Made by a program: the position numbers and the translations under genes
NCBI GenBank assembly: GCA_905221615.1
Contig: CAJNDT010002846.1
Coordinates: 513,001 to 577,000, forward strand
Direction: 5' to 3'
Length of the DNA: 64,000 bases
Source: Symbiodinium sp. CCMP2592
Lineage: Eukaryota > Sar > Dinophyceae > Suessiales > Symbiodiniaceae
Shown: one piece after another, positions 1-12,075 of the stretch
Numbering within the stretch: the stretch's first letter is position 1
Layout: each line of letters begins with the position of its first letter
Notes under the pieces: generated by a model
Seen by the model: the letters and a program-made list of their open reading frames with translations, nothing else
Told to the model about the DNA's origin: nothing
Database searches by the model: none

Positions 1-19
1 GATGGGCCAACCCCAACCC

Positions 20-350
20 CCTTGGACTGAATCTTACCCTAAGGTAATTCGACAAAGAACTGTTGTTCCTGCCTTCGTGCTCACGAGCCGAAGACCTGGC
101 ACGCAGCCGTTTGGCATTCGCTGGCCATGTCTAGCGTCAAGAATTTCGGCCATCGCATACGACATCATCAAGGATGCGCCAGTACAGCTTGGTCTCACTC
201 GGGACGAAGCTCCGGCGTTTCTCGTGCAGGATGTTGCCCGCACAGCTTGCGAAGAACTCCGCCAGCAGTGCGCTGCAAGATGCAGGGCTACTCGCATGGT
301 CCTCAATGTGCTAAGTTCTCCGTGTGGCCAGTATTGCGTCACAGGTTCTG
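20..350 (+). CDS. Possible exon of an unrecognised protein
   Basis: An open frame from the window edge has protein-like composition in its middle part (about 130-330), with AIAYDIIKDAPVQLGLTRDE and a Cys/Arg-rich stretch TACEELRQQCAARCRATR. I recognise no family. No clear splice acceptor or start codon was found and the true limits are unknown. A TA-rich hairpin element begins directly after it at 388. It may equally be a chance frame. Confidence 0.25.
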
Positions 351-387
351 CCGACTCGCTGGAAAGCCCTAATTACAGCAGTTCCCC

Positions 388-415
388 AAGGGTCCATGTA
401 TCCAAATAGTATGTA

Positions 416-447
<32 letters not shown>

Positions 448-511
448 CACACACAGTCCCTGCTTGAATACTTTGAGGCCAAAGTATATTTTAGTTGGGT
501 ACATGGACCGG
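388..511. mobile_element. Hairpin element, family C, with TA microsatellite in the loop
   Basis: The left arm AAGGGTCCATGTATCCAAAT is mirrored by the right arm around 486-511 (TTGGGTACATGGACC). A TA/CA microsatellite fills 413-453. Family C recurs at least nine more times in the window with the same arms. Confidence 0.65.
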
Positions 512-869
512 GTTTCTTTGAAGCCAAGCACTGAACCATTAACCCCCCCAAGTCCTGAACCTCACACCCAAACCTGAAAGTCCATGTACCCAAGTAGTAT
601 ACTGTCTGGCCCGAAAGTGCGAGCCATACGCAAACAAAGAACAATAGAATGCACTCTAAACCCCCCGAACCCGATGCATCAACTCTTAAACACACAGCGT
701 AAATTCAGACACACAAGCCCAGATTGATCAACTCTTCTCTTGAAGGCCTTGATATCAAGATCCTAGCCATATTTCACAAGAAGACTTTGGTAGATACCAA
801 CCCTATGCCAACTCCTTTCAACCACCATCTATAGAACACTCTCACAAACCTTTGTCAAGTCCCCCAAAA

Positions 870-930
870 TGGCCCAAATGCCTCATATAATATGGTCTTT
901 AGGCCCAAAAGCCTTAAAATGTGAGTCCTT
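870..930. repeat. Dispersed repeat (family Z), inverted copy
   Basis: The motif ATGGTCTTTAGGCCCAAAAG is the reverse complement of the CTTTTGGnCCCAAAGACCAT block at 24357-24385 and 52503-52530. It is a short dispersed element of unknown nature. Confidence 0.4.
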
Positions 931-1218
931 CGAGCCTTAGGGCTTGTGACCCCAAACGGGTCTACGTTAGACTTGACTCTCAGCGTCTAAGCTTTGTGAC
1001 CTGCAGGCTGCCGAGGTCACAGAAGCCGAGGTCGAGGTCACGACCTGAGTGAGCTGAGTCTTCGAGGCTCCATGTACTCTTACGGTATATACTTTGGGGT
1101 TAAGCTATTCCCTATGTGGGTACTTCAGGGCCCAAGTATAAACCATGCAAGTCCCTAGGGCTCCAGTTACCTAAATAATGGGTTACTAACCATTCATATA
1201 GCCACAGTAACCTACTAC

Positions 1219-1330
1219 TTAGGTAACTGGAGCCTTAGGGAGTATGTGGACCCTTAGTAGGTTGAGGTACCGCACCCCATATTTAAGGTGCCCAAAAAGG
1301 GACCTAATTTGGACAACTACCCATATGGAC
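1219..1330. repeat. Half of hairpin family M
   Basis: CACCCCATATTTAAGGTGCCC continuing to GACAACTACCCATATGGA (about 1268-1330) matches the right arm of the intact family M element at 9031-9138. The left arm is missing or too diverged to see. Confidence 0.45.
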
Positions 1331-1487
1331 CCCCCAGGTTGAGGTTGAGGTTTCAGGATCTTAGATTGTGGAGGCAGGAGTGTCTTGTGGCAGGATCGGC
1401 TCAAGCATTACAACTACAGGGGCCTGGATAGAAATTAGAATATAGGGTTCCTCTACGGGATACTATAAGGGTACTACAAGGGTGTAA

Positions 1488-1702
1488 TATAGGGGCCTAC
1501 ATAATTACCTCTGCTGTCCTCTACTGTTGTGGGCTCCTTATTATGATTATACAGTACAAGCCAGAAAGTTGGAATATGATTATCCTAAACCCTTTGTTGT
1601 AAAGTATAGGGTATCCTACCCTGAAACCATATTCCAACTTTCTGGAGTTCCCTTCAGTATAATGGGCCCCAAAACCCTATCCTAATTATTAAGGCCCCTA
1701 TA
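1488..1702. mobile_element. Hairpin element family A interrupted by another hairpin
   Basis: The outer arms TATAGGGGCCTACATAATTA and TAATTATTAAGGCCCCTATA are inverted repeats of family A. Inside it, 1557-1654 is a separate hairpin with 18-bp perfect arms CCAGAAAGTTGGAATATG. The bases CAGTA occur on both sides of the insert (1552-1556 and 1655-1659), as expected for a target-site duplication. Removing the insert plus one CAGTA restores a normal family A centre. Confidence 0.8.
1557..1654. mobile_element. Nested hairpin insertion with CAGTA duplication
   Basis: This 98-bp insert has arms CCAGAAAGTTGGAATATG / CATATTCCAACTTTCTGG. A decayed relative is at 17030-17112. It carries no open frame and is non-autonomous. 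Confidence 0.75.
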
Positions 1703-2224
1703 GTACATGTCCTCTGAGAGCCTTTGAGGGTTCCCATGTTACGCCTGCTATTGGGACGACTGCGCTGCGCGATGAGGCTCCACCATGCAACTAGCAGGTT
1801 TTGGGCTCAAACTCGTTCAACACAACCGGCTCTGCCGTGTCGAGCCAGCGTACAGGAGTTTCGGGTGCAGCACTCTTGGTGGTTGAGGGCTGGGCTTCCA
1901 ACACTGATTCGAAGGAGGACGTGCAATTAGAAAGCTGCTAAAACATATAAGAACGCCTTCTACCTCCGGAAAGCCGAATCGTTATGGTGTTTTGTTGTTA
2001 AGGAGCCTCACCCTGAAGGACCTAGAGTCCTAGTCTGGGCCAAAGTCGTTACGATCGGACAGGCTCCCTGAATCTCAACTCGTGGATGCCACTGTGTTGG
2101 ACGAAACCCAGCTAGGGCTTTCTACCAGCGCCCCAAATCTTGATAAGCTGGGGCCTGATCTAGGAGCCTTCGTGTTCCTTAATCCCGTTTATCTACATGA
2201 AAACATCATCTTCTAATGGTTAAA

Positions 2225-2860
2225 GTCGCCAAGCCTTAGTCCTAAACCCTAGACCTTAAACCCTAAACACTAAAAGCCCTAAACCCTAAACCTTAGACCC
2301 TAAACACTAAAACCCCTAAAACCCTAAACCTTAGACCCTGAACACTGAAAGCCCTACAACCCTAAAGCCTCTCAGCGCCGACCTTTCGGGAGCAGCTGAT
2401 CCCAGGTAGAAGCTGCCGAATCACCACCGATCAGCTTCAAAGGTCCGGCCGATTGAGGGTTTAGGGTGCTATTATGGGATAGATAAGGGTGTTAAAAAAA
2501 GGAGGTTTAAGGGTTTATGGGGTTTAGGGTTTATAGGATGTAGGGATTATAGTTATAGGGTTATAGGGTTACATGGATATAGGGTTTGGGGGTTCAGGGT
2601 TCCTTGAAGGGATCTATAAGGATTCCTTTAAGGGGTCCATAAGGATTCCTTCAAGGGGTCCATAAGGATTCCTTCAAGGGATCTAGGGGTTCCTTTTAAG
2701 GGATCTATGAGGATTCCTTCAAGGGATCTATAAGGGTTCCTTTAAGGGATCTATAAGGATTGCTTTAAGGGATCTATAAGGATTCCGTTAAGGGTCTATA
2801 AGGGCTCGTTTAAAGGATCTGCAAGGGTAACTATATAGGTTAGAGGGTTAGGAGCTTTTT
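2225..2860. repeat. Degenerate telomere-like tracts and tandem GGGATCTATAAGGATTCC units
   Basis: From 2225 to 2365 the heptamer CCCTAAA and its variants repeat. From 2455 the sense switches to TTTAGGG. From about 2600 to 2820 a degenerate unit of roughly 20-30 bp (GGGATCTATAAGGATTCCTT and variants) repeats. It is internal and much mutated, so not a chromosome end. Confidence 0.7.
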
Positions 2861-3189
2861 TGGGTTTAGGGCAGAACTGTCAGGGGCAACGCTGATTGCC
2901 AGGATTCACGAGCACGAGTAATGATAACCACGCACATGATTCAATGCCAGCGCATGAAGATGAATGCCAACACATACAAGGCAATGATGTTTTCTTTTAC
3001 TAGGTTTTAACTCAATGATCCTCGTAGCACTGCCTCTCTTTCTGCTTCTGCAGCTGCTGCGACGTCTTGCATTCACGACCACAAGCCATAGAGCAAGAGT
3101 TGCAGTAGCACAACTTGTTTCAACACAACTTAGTGTAGGCAGTGTTCGTGATGATCAAATTTATCTACTCAGTTTCGGCCTTGTCCTCA

Positions 3190-3415
3190 GCATGTCATCT
3201 TCATCATCATCACCATCATCGAACTCATCATCGCCATGTCATCACGGCCGGCAACACCATCAACATCACCATCGCCATCATTGCCCCTGCCACCAACATG
3301 ATGTCCATGCTCATCAGTTGTCTCCACCATCATCACTCTCATCATCATCATCATCATCATCGCCACCCATCACCAGTATCATCATCATCATCGTCATCAT
3401 TCTCGTCGATTCTGC
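3190..3415. repeat. CAT/ATC trinucleotide-rich low-complexity tract
   Basis: Imperfect CATCAT and CACCAT runs dominate. The open frames through it give His- and Ser-rich peptides that simply read the repeat. I see no gene here. Confidence 0.75.
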
Positions 3416-3644
3416 TCTCTTGTTATCACCTCGTTCCTGTCCTCAGCAGAGTCCTCCCCCTGATCCTTATCGGTCTCTTCCGGCGCTGTGCTGCGATGGT
3501 TTCAAGGATGTGTCGTCTTAGGCTGCAAAACAGGTTTAGCCTTGGTTCACTTGGTGTTGCTCGCCTAGTGAGTTCAAACTGTTGTCACATTGGTGCTGGG
3601 GACCCGAAAGCCGAATCCCTCAGCCCTAAACCCTCAACCATACC

Positions 3645-3734
3645 AAAAGGGCCCAAATATCAATTATGGTATATGGTTATAGGGTATTTTGGGGATCTAA
3701 GTTTATACCATAACGATACTTGGACCCTTTGGGA
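3645..3734. mobile_element. Hairpin element family L
   Basis: The arms AAAGGGCCCAAATATCAATT and CGATACTTGGACCCTTTGGG are inverted repeats with a short loop. The better-preserved copy is at 42151-42261. Confidence 0.65.
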
Positions 3735-4041
3735 TAAAACTTACACCCTCAACCCTCCATTCTCAACCCTAAATCCGAACTCATTCCCGAGCACCCTTCC
3801 CGCCGGAGGAAGCCCATCAGCGCCGAGCAAGCCAAGGACTGGGTTGTACCCTATAAACCCTAGACCTCTATAAACTCTAACCCGTACACCCCGAAACCCG
3901 AGACCCCGAAACCCTAAACCCCTAAACCCCAAACCCTAAGCAGGGGCCGTAGCTTTGGGGTTTATAGGCAGTCGTCGGTCCACAGTCTTAGGCTTCGAGG
4001 TTCGGCGGTCAGGGTGTAGCCCACCAAAACCTATTGGTTTG

Positions 4042-4147
4042 TACTTGGAAGTTATAAATGGGGTTATAAGTCCCCTAACATGGGTTATAATTACAGTTAC
4101 CCTACTTATAACTCCACTTATAACTACCCATGAACCTCCGAGTAGGG
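4042..4147. mobile_element. Hairpin element family E
   Basis: ACTTGGAAGTTATAAATGGGG is mirrored by CTTATAACTACCCATGAACC plus CTCCGAGT. The spacer CCTCTAACATGGGTTATAAT-type is shared with copies at 20398-20535 and 49770-49880. Confidence 0.7.
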
Positions 4148-4534
4148 TCTCTGTACATTCTATAACGGAGTTTTGGCCGAAGCACCTAGGAAGGGTAGGT
4201 TTTGGTGTTTTCAGGTAGGGTTTGGGGTCTGGGTATCTGGATCTTTTGCCACGCACATGCCATGTGCACCTCTGCGATGAGCCAACTCCTTCGGCCAAGA
4301 ACTTAGGCCAGGAACCCCTACCCACATAGACACACACACACACGCCTTCAAGTACAAGCTAGAAAGCCAACTCATCCTTAGTTATTGATCATATTTTGCG
4401 AGCTTGCTGTGAAGCGAACCCCAATATTACAACGAATCACAGGGGTCGTCCATTTGATGGGAGGCTGAGCACTGGCATGCAGCGGGATTTCGAACAGCTC
4501 GATGGGATTGAGCAGCCTAAACCTTACAGCCCCA

Positions 4535-4640
4535 ACTACCCATTGATGTTGGAGAAGCTAAGGAGCCAGGGATGATGTTAATTCCTTTTGAACAAGGAGC
4601 TAAAGAGCCAAGGGAACCCCAAAACCACTGGTTAGCCCGG
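4535..4640. repeat. Dispersed repeat family X, copy 1
   Basis: TTGGAGAAGCTAAGGAGCCA, then AAGGAGCTAAAGAGCCAAGG, then GAACCCCAAAACCA(C/T)TGGTTAG. A second copy at 38938-39035 has the same blocks in the same order. No inverted arms were noticed. Confidence 0.55.
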
Positions 4641-4645
4641 ACTAC

Positions 4646-4746
4646 TATAGGGGCCTTTATAATTACCTGTACTCTTTTGGGGCTCCTTACTATAATTATA
4701 GTATTGTGGGCCCCAAAACCCTTATCTAATTATCAAGGCCCCTACA
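4646..4746. mobile_element. Hairpin element family A
   Basis: The arms TATAGGGGCCTTTATAATTA and TAATTATCAAGGCCCCTA are inverted repeats. The centre carries the family's TTGGGGCTCCTTACTATAAT and GGGCCCCAAAACCC blocks, which also pair with each other. Confidence 0.75.
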
Positions 4747-5462
4747 TTAAACCTTACAGCCCCAGGTCCTGCACCTAAACCCCGGCTCAAAGCCTCGAAC
4801 ACAAATCCCTGCAGCCCCATAGTACCGTCATAGGAACCCTTAACGCAACCCGAAACCGTAAACCTCTACTCTAGAGACCGCAGCCCTGAACCCCTGAAGC
4901 TCTGGAGCCTTCTTTCGTTTGAGGATGGGCCCCTCAAGAAGCGAGTACATCTCTCGGTTTGTGAGCCGAAGCCTTAAAAGTGCCGGTGATTGGAGGCTAC
5001 CCAGTTAAGCACCAACATCAATGCGTTCGTGACTTTGTCGTCTAGTTCTGCAAGGGATTTGGCAACCTGGTAGTAATGGTAGTAAGTGGACCCATCAACC
5101 TCGCCAGCTGTCATTACAGGGTTCTGCAGGACAGGGGTCCGGGGTATGAGGAACTGCTGATGGATTGAGCAATTTTGCGATGGTTTGAACTTTTTCAGGG
5201 TGTGGGGCTCAGAGACGGTTGAATCGCATCAAGAAGGGAAGCCCTAAACCCCAACCCCCTAAACCCAAGCTCCTTGCATGTAGCCTGAGCACGGCCCTAG
5301 ACCTCCAAGCCTCCAGCAAGCCCCGAAGCCGCATCCCAGATAGTATAGAAGCATAAATCATTACCATTATTGTTGCTCGGGGTTCCTTCTAAAAGGTATA
5401 CTGTAGAGCCAGATCTTTTTTCAATCATCAACGCCCCTACAGGGTACTCGACATTGGAACCC

Positions 5463-6000
5463 TCAATCCTGAGCGCTTAATATGTTTGAGACTGTATGAA
5501 ACGCTACATGCAGTAAATCTTCCTCCGTTTGCTTGCAGCCTTTGCAAGCTTGCACGACACTATCATTGAACCAAGTACGGAAAACATTGCAAACATCTCC
5601 CGGACGGGTACTAATTACAGTTTGTCCACGAGAGCATAGTCTACGGGCCGAACGTGGGGGAGGACGAATTGGGATGATCGAAATCCCAAAACGATAGAAA
5701 GCCGCCATTTGTGACGTGCCCAGGCCGCATGCGAAATGCCCAGATAGCGATGCCTTGCCCTTGGAAGGGGTTTCAGTGGTTTAGGGGCTGGAAGTTCATG
5801 GCTGAAGGCATGTCAGCACTTGCCCGAGGCATCCCACGAAGCCTACTTTTTTTCAGAGAGATATGCAAGGAAATCGAAGTCAGAATAAGGAGCCCCAGAA
5901 ATGTACACCAAGCTGGGACTCGTGGGGTGGTGGAGGCTTTTGTGCAACTCTTAGCCGCCAGCAAGCAATGAGCGTTGATCACAGGCTTTATTGTTCATCC
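5463..6000. other. Stretch with no supportable gene
   Basis: Open frames on both strands overlap here. The minus frame ends in a CxxC-x8-H-x3-H pattern that vaguely recalls retrotransposon tails, but nothing else supports coding. I assign no product. Confidence 0.3.
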
Positions 6001-6612
6001 CCCAAACCCTAAACTGCGATAAACCCCATACCCTAAAGCTTAAACCCAAAGCACCATGAAGCAGAGAGTCAGACATGTAGCTCCTAAGTCCAAGACCTGG
6101 AAGTCCAATCCAGTTCCTTCCCTCAAGTTCAAGTCGCAGCGAGCCTTAACTCTAAACTCTACTTCCGAAAATTCAGCGATAAAACACCATCGCGCTACGC
6201 ATAGTATAGAGACTTTGCAAATAGCCCTTATGAGTTCGTGGAACAACCTTTTGCAACAGTATAGACCATGGCTCAACCCCACAGCCCCATCGCAACTTCG
6301 AGGAAGTGTGCCCGGCACCTCTCTGACTGGAAGCGGCCGCTTGGCTACCAAAAGTTCTGGTGGTTTGAGAAGTTCCTCTTGGCGTTCCTGTTGGGGGGAA
6401 CGAAACGGAAAAGCACGTTCTTTCGAGAATTCAAACCCTGAGTTACCTTCTGCCCAGAATGGTCAGATGGATCTAACAGATTGATGTAAGTCTTGTACGC
6501 ACCATGCCGCAAGACCCCTGTGGAACCGAAGCTTTACCCAGACCCGACCAAACTCCACTTCGACCCATGCACGATCAAAAAACGGCGGGGAATTCCCAAT
6601 TGCCCATGCTTT

Positions 6613-6705
6613 GCCCATAGGCCCCAGAGTAGTTCCTTTTTGGGGGTTCATTTATAGCATCTTATAGTAAGGTAATCCCAAAAAGGAACTACTTTGGGGC
6701 CCATG
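6613..6705. mobile_element. Hairpin element family K
   Basis: The arms CCATAGGCCCCAGAGTAGTT...CCTTTTTGGG and CCCAAAAAGGAACTACTTTG...GGGCCCATG pair over about 30 bp. A left-arm-only copy is at 12076-12125. Confidence 0.7.
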
Positions 6706-7916
6706 ATTTGCTCTCCAGGCTTCACAGCTGTCCTCAGTCCTCGCCTGTCTTCATCTGCGCGGGAGGCATCTGCATCTGCGACCTTTTCTTCGAAGTTTCG
6801 GGGATCCAAACTACCGCAATCAGCATCGCATTCAGCGGTGAGAGTTTTGGAAGCTTCTGCTTCTGGCTTGCTTTCAGTGCTTGGAATCTTCTTGGGTCTT
6901 TCTTTGCTGTCGCAGTCGAGGTTGCGGGATTGCAGTCTATGAGTAGGAGCCCGAAACCGGGTCAACGATCTAGACTGTAGACACCCGCACTGTCAAAACC
7001 TGCAAACTCCCCTGCACCCCGGCCCGGTCAGCAGAGCCTTAAACCCCAATATTTGCCCTAAACACTAAAATATCCTGAACCTTTAAGCTAAACCGGAGCT
7101 TCACAGCTCCCCAGGCTACCCTGACTTTACAAACGCCATGCGGCGGAGAGGGTGGTTTCAGAACGAAGACAAGGAGAGGGTGTCTTCCGTTTCTGGGCTC
7201 CCTGCCCTAGTTGAGTCCTTCCTTTCGTGAAGTGCAAGGGTAGCAAGCAGCAACATATGGAACAACCTTCATGGGGGCTTGTCTTAGTAGCTGAGTGGAT
7301 ACACTGTACACTTTTTGGGATAATATCACTCACCATGAAACTAAAAGTGTACACTTTTGGGGGCTTCTGAACTCAGTAACTAACTAAGTTCTGCAGAGCT
7401 CTGGGTTATGATAGTAGTCTTGATAGCCCTTGATTGATGCAGGCGTCTGTGGGATGCATATTGGTCAGTTGGTGGCTTGTGGGCCGGGTCATGTATTTTT
7501 AGGAGATATGTCTGCTGGGTGAGCCACCGGCTTTGGACCCTAAGCCCTGAGCCTCAGACTGTCTTTTTTCTGGCAGGGTGACCAGGCCTTTGTTGAGGCG
7601 ATCGATTTGAACACAGGGTTTGGCACAATCCGAATAGCACCAATCGTGCCACCGGCATTCAATCGCCAAGTTGTGAAGTAACAAGATCCAGGCAGTAGGG
7701 TGTCGGGTTTGTGGTGTGGGATGAAGTTTCTGAGGCTCGTTGGGTATAGCTATTCGCAGTTTAGGGTGTTGAGGATTGCAATCTTATGGCGCAGGGCCTA
7801 CCGCGACCTATCTAATTTGGTGTAGGGTCCAAAGGTACACCCCAATCTAAGTGTACAGGTGGGCCACCGCAGGGCAGGGCAGGTCAAGGTGGGGTAGGGT
7901 ACAGCAGGTCCCTGGT

Positions 7917-8021
7917 ACCTATAGTCTCCATTGGAGTTCCTTTTTTATTTAAACTATTTTTATATTAAGGATCCTCAAAGGTAACCCCCAAAAGGAACTA
8001 ATTACAATGGAGACTATAGGT
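7917..8021. mobile_element. Hairpin element family B
   Basis: ACCTATAGTCTCCATTGGAG...TTCC is mirrored by GGAACTAATTACAATGGAGA...CTATAGGT. Family B recurs at 27695-27805, 28194-28292 and 35682-35859, and in decayed form at about 35180-35292. Confidence 0.75.
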
Positions 8022-8126
8022 AGCATCGTATTCAGGACTCCCGGTTCTTCGACGTCAAGTGGGCGCCAGCCGCTGCAATTGATCATGACAACTTGCTGAC
8101 TGGGCAGGCGGCCGCAAGGGCTTTAT

Positions 8127-8240
8127 ACTTTACTGGGTTGTCCTTTGGGATCTGTTTTAATTTCCCCTATCATTCTGTAGAGAACCACAGTAGTAAATAG
8201 TTTTCAAAGGGCTTAAAGGACAACTCAGTTTATTCTAAGG
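8127..8240. mobile_element. Hairpin-like element, single copy (family R)
   Basis: CTGGGTTGTCCTTTGGGATC is mirrored by TAAAGGACAACTCAG near 8218-8235. No second copy was noticed in the window. Confidence 0.45.
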
Positions 8241-9030
8241 CCTATATAAGGACCCCAAACAATGCAATACGGTAGATAGCTAGGTTTAGGAGAGAGCCAC
8301 CCTCAATCCCGACTCCAGTTGAGTATGGGTTTGAGGAGCAGGGGCTCAGGTGCCGAATAAGGAAGGAGACTTCATGCAGGCGGTGTTGCACCTCTTCATT
8401 CATAGGCTAGCACATGCCATACCCGAAGTATGCTGTTCGAAAGCCATGCTTTGCTGCATGGACCAAGAAGAAGTGTGCATAAATTGATGACCGATGGGCT
8501 CTCCTGCCATAACGTGCTTTTGATTGGGTCTACATCGCAGTCATCGTCTGCACAGACTTCCTGGGGAGGGGGTGCAAAAGAAGGTCCGAACGGGTCAGGA
8601 TGTGGAGGCCGAGCCCAAGTCACCCTAAAGCCCTTGCAGGTGGTGAACCATTTCCACGGCAACCGTGAAATCACCACGAAGGCCGGCTGCCTTCGGCGGA
8701 ATGAAAGGATTCGTCACGGATTGAGGCTTCGAGATCTGAGGATCGAGAAGACGTAGAATTTGGATTCGGGGCTTGGGTTTCGAGATCAGGAAGCAAGGCT
8801 CAGATCGTGTAGACTTATATAGTCTATAGTTCATGGACTTTAGCAGCTGCGTTCAAGACGCAAACCACAAGATCCCTGACATTCATATTATATTACATTA
8901 CACTACATGATATGACAGTATTGTATTATGTACTTGAATACACCGAGAGGCCTGATCCTGAACTTTGCATCTTCAAAGCCGAACCCCATAACGCTCAATG
9001 CTTGGCCCCGAAGCCCGGAACTGTAAACTC

Positions 9031-9138
9031 TACATGGGTGGTTGTCAAAATGAGGGTCCCTTTTGGGTCCCGATTATAGTACGGCACCTAATATTTAGGA
9101 TGCCCAAAAGGGACCCTATTTTTGACAACCACCCACAT
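9031..9138. mobile_element. Hairpin element family M
   Basis: TACATGGGTGGTTGTCAAAA and AGGGTCCCTTTTGGG pair with CCCAAAAGGGACCCT and TTTTTGACAACCACCCACAT, giving roughly 40-bp arms. The loop is short and contains CACCTAATATTTAGG. Confidence 0.8.
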
Positions 9139-9383
9139 GAGCAACAAGTCCACAACTTGTTGGGTTCTTGCTAAGGGACTTACGTTAAGTTGCCGAAATA
9201 CGGATCTATAGTAATTATGCAGTATATCATGGTGTCCTTATTATGGTAACGTAAGTTCAGTTCCTGAACACTTCCACTATAATTAGTACAGAGGCCGGCA
9301 GATTCACCAAGACTGTACCTGAGGGCTCCTCATTGCGACAATATAGCTTCAAAACCCTATACCAAAAAATCTGGCAGTACCCT

Positions 9384-9488
9384 CAGGGTTCAAAGGACCT
9401 GATAATCAGGTACTTGGGTTTAGAATACTTGGTTTGTAGGTTAGTATATGGGGGAGTGTATGACTATCAGGTACTGGGACCCCCAGGG
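9384..9488. mobile_element. Hairpin element family D
   Basis: Arms CAGGGTTCAAAGGACCTGAT...AATCAGGTACTTGGG and TATCAGGTACTGGGACCCCC. Central blocks GGATAGTAGTTATGTAGG (here mutated) and GAGTATATGA are family-specific. Other copies are at 14309, 30613, 31898, 40153, 60392 (inverted) and 61017. Confidence 0.7.
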
Positions 9489-10209
9489 CTAGTTTACCTC
9501 GAGGTAAACCCTAAATCCCAAACTCTAAACACTATACCCTAAACCCTAGACCCTGTATTTCTTCGAGGTTGGCCTGACTCTGAATCTTCGCAACTGTCTG
9601 CCCATGCGACGCTCTCGGACTTGTGACCCCCTCTTTCGGGTTCGTCGAATCTGAAGGGGCTCTTGAAGTAGGTTTCCCGTAATCCTAAACAACCTGCCTT
9701 TTTGGGGGGAGTTCCTTCTTGTGATTTCTTCGTTATATAAGACGGGCTCTTAGGGTTTCTTAGGGTCTAGGGCCGTAAGCTCAGAAAACGTACATGTTTG
9801 AGGACTTATAAACATGGAATCATAAGCAAGAGCCTTAAACACGTAGGTTTTGCGGGGTTAAAGTAGGCGTTGGGCTCTGAGCTCAGGGCCAGGGAGGGTT
9901 CTGGTAGGGGAACTAGTGTACGGCTACTCTGAGGCTACAAGGGCTAATAGATCAGGGGCCAGTGGAGATTTGACAAATTACGATGTTGTTCCATTCTGCG
10001 GCCCGTTTATTATGGTAAACGCTTGCTAGGACATGCATGTCAAAAGGAAACCAATAAATGCCTGGAGCTACAAGAAGCCGCAGCATCTCAAAAGCCCATG
10101 GATGTCCCCCACACCTCTCAGAGGAGTTGTCGGGTTTAGTTGCGCTTAGGCGTAGGGTGTAGAATGAGGTGCACACTTGGTCTGTAGGCCGCCACCAAGA
10201 GGACAAGAT

Positions 10210-10313
10210 TATAGGGGCCTGAATAACTACCTATACCTATCTTTAAAATTTCCTTATTGTATTTACAATACAAAATACCCCCCAAACACTATTCTAATTA
10301 TTATGGCCCCTTA
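10210..10313. mobile_element. Hairpin element family A (diverged)
   Basis: Arms TATAGGGGCCTGAATAACTA and CTAATTATTATGGCCCCTTA. The centre is changed from the usual family A sequence. Confidence 0.65.
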
Positions 10314-10579
10314 TTTTTTTCAGAGAAGATTGTAGCACACCCTGCACACCAAGCCCCACTTGACGGGTTTTGGGCATAGTTGTATGCAGGGACATAAGTA
10401 CCCTCGTAGTTGGGATTGTCCCCATGCTTTGGTTGGTACTTCGCCTGACCCTTTCCCACCATGAGTTAACACTGGCAGGTACTTCTTTCCAGCAAGGCTC
10501 TTAATCCCGAAGTTTGTCGCGCGCCCCCTTCCTCACCGGAAAAGCCCGCTTCAATTTCATAGGAGGATGGCCAACTTCA

Positions 10580-11100
10580 ATTTCTGAGTCCACCCCACCT
10601 GGTTTTGCATGTTCTGGGCTCGAAGCTTTCGCAGCCGGAGAGCTTGGAAGGTTCAAGGGACCCTCCTTTCGGGATTTGTGTTGATCTGCTCAACCGGCTT
10701 CGTTCCAAGACAAAACGGGACAAGTCGGGAAAGGTGGCATCCGATCCTCGCGACACAAGCACATGGGCAGCCTGGGGAGTGCATCGCCACCAACAGGCTT
10801 GTCGAACGAAGATCTGGTTGTCGATGGCACCAGCAGTACCTCGCAAACTGATCTTGCTCCTGCCGACAGCTATGCTCGATCAAATTTCGGTCCTTCCAGG
10901 TCAGCGATGTGCTTAAAGAGCTTGGTTTCAAGCAGACGAACACCACTGCAGGCTTCGATGGCTACGGGAGGTCTTCGTCCAAGTCCGTTGAGCTTTTGCA
11001 ACCAGGACGCTGAGTCCGTGAAGGTCCAAGGAGCCAGAGTGTTAACACATTTAAGCTCAGGGCCGGCCATATGCTTCAAGCTGGATACCCTCGAACCCTG
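10580..11100. other. GC-rich island with several open frames, no recognised gene
   Basis: Base composition rises compared with the neighbours, and frames on both strands stay open for about 300 bases. One + frame reads GICVDLLNRLRSKTKRDKSG and later WLSMAPAVPRKLILLLPTAM. I recognise no domain and no exon boundaries. It could be an exon, a decayed gene or chance. Confidence 0.25.
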
Positions 11101-12075
11101 AAGCCCGCTGAGCCGACGTCCCTAGCATTGAACCGTCATCAGCTTCTGTCTGACACTACCAGTACATAACACTCCTTTCCTCACGGTAGCACACCTAGCA
11201 CTGTGCTGTTATCAGCTCACTTCTTGAAGCTCTAGCCATATCGGGCCTTCTTTTGCAAGTGATGTATTGCTGGCCTTAACAGGGCTTTGGGTAGATTCTA
11301 CTACAAATGTAGTGGGGCCCACAAGGGATATACTATCACCAACTACTCGGACCCCTACATAGCCTCATAAAACAAGCCGAAGTCGGAGTTCCTCATTCCT
11401 TGCAACCTTGAGCTGTCTAAGCCTTTGCTTTGTTGACAAAGTTATACCTTAACCCCCCCTCAAAAACAAACCTAAACTCTAGCCCTAAACCCTAAACTCT
11501 AGCCCTAACCCTAAACCCTACCTAAAATCTAGGTGTGGGGCGGACCCCGACGCCTTCTATCCAAGAGCCTACGATCTCTATGAGCCTGGTGAGCACTGGC
11601 CCCAGTTGCGATTTGTTTGTAGGGGGGTTGAATGTGGACTAAAGGGTTGGGGGTTGAGGGTTTGGGGTCTAGGTCTTGCTCCAAAAAGCCATCAACATAT
11701 TTTTTGTCCTGGGCATGCTGTGTTGTTGGGATCGGGTGGCATTAAACCCACAACCCAAAACCTAAAATTGATTCCCCCCCTGTTTTCCACTACTCTCTTT
11801 CGTCGCAGGAGGTACGGAATGCTCCCGAACTACGTAGCCATATCTTCCACCTCTGTTCAGGGCCCCTTATGATGAGGATCCGATTGACTAGAGCCCTCTG
11901 GAAAACGTGTGCTTGCCATCCTCCAAGTTGTTAGTAGTCCGTGTCGGAGCTACTTTTTTCTCGCTCCGAAGCCCGATATACAATATCAATGGACACGCTT
12001 CTGAGAGCTAGATTCGAATCGGTCACGGAATACGTGTATAATTCTCACGAAAAGTTATGCTTGTCATCGTATGCT

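Noticed and set aside
2225-2365. Chromosome end
   Set aside because: Heptamers are degenerate, internal and change strand nearby; a true telomere would be a pure terminal array.
3015-3873. Two long + strand open frames (Ser/His-rich)
   Set aside because: They read through CAT/ATC low-complexity DNA in different frames; no domain, no exon structure.
5463-5708. Minus frame ending in CKGCKQTEEDLLHVAFH
   Set aside because: The CxxC...H pattern recalls retrotransposon C-termini, but no reverse transcriptase or endonuclease sequence is nearby and the frame is short.
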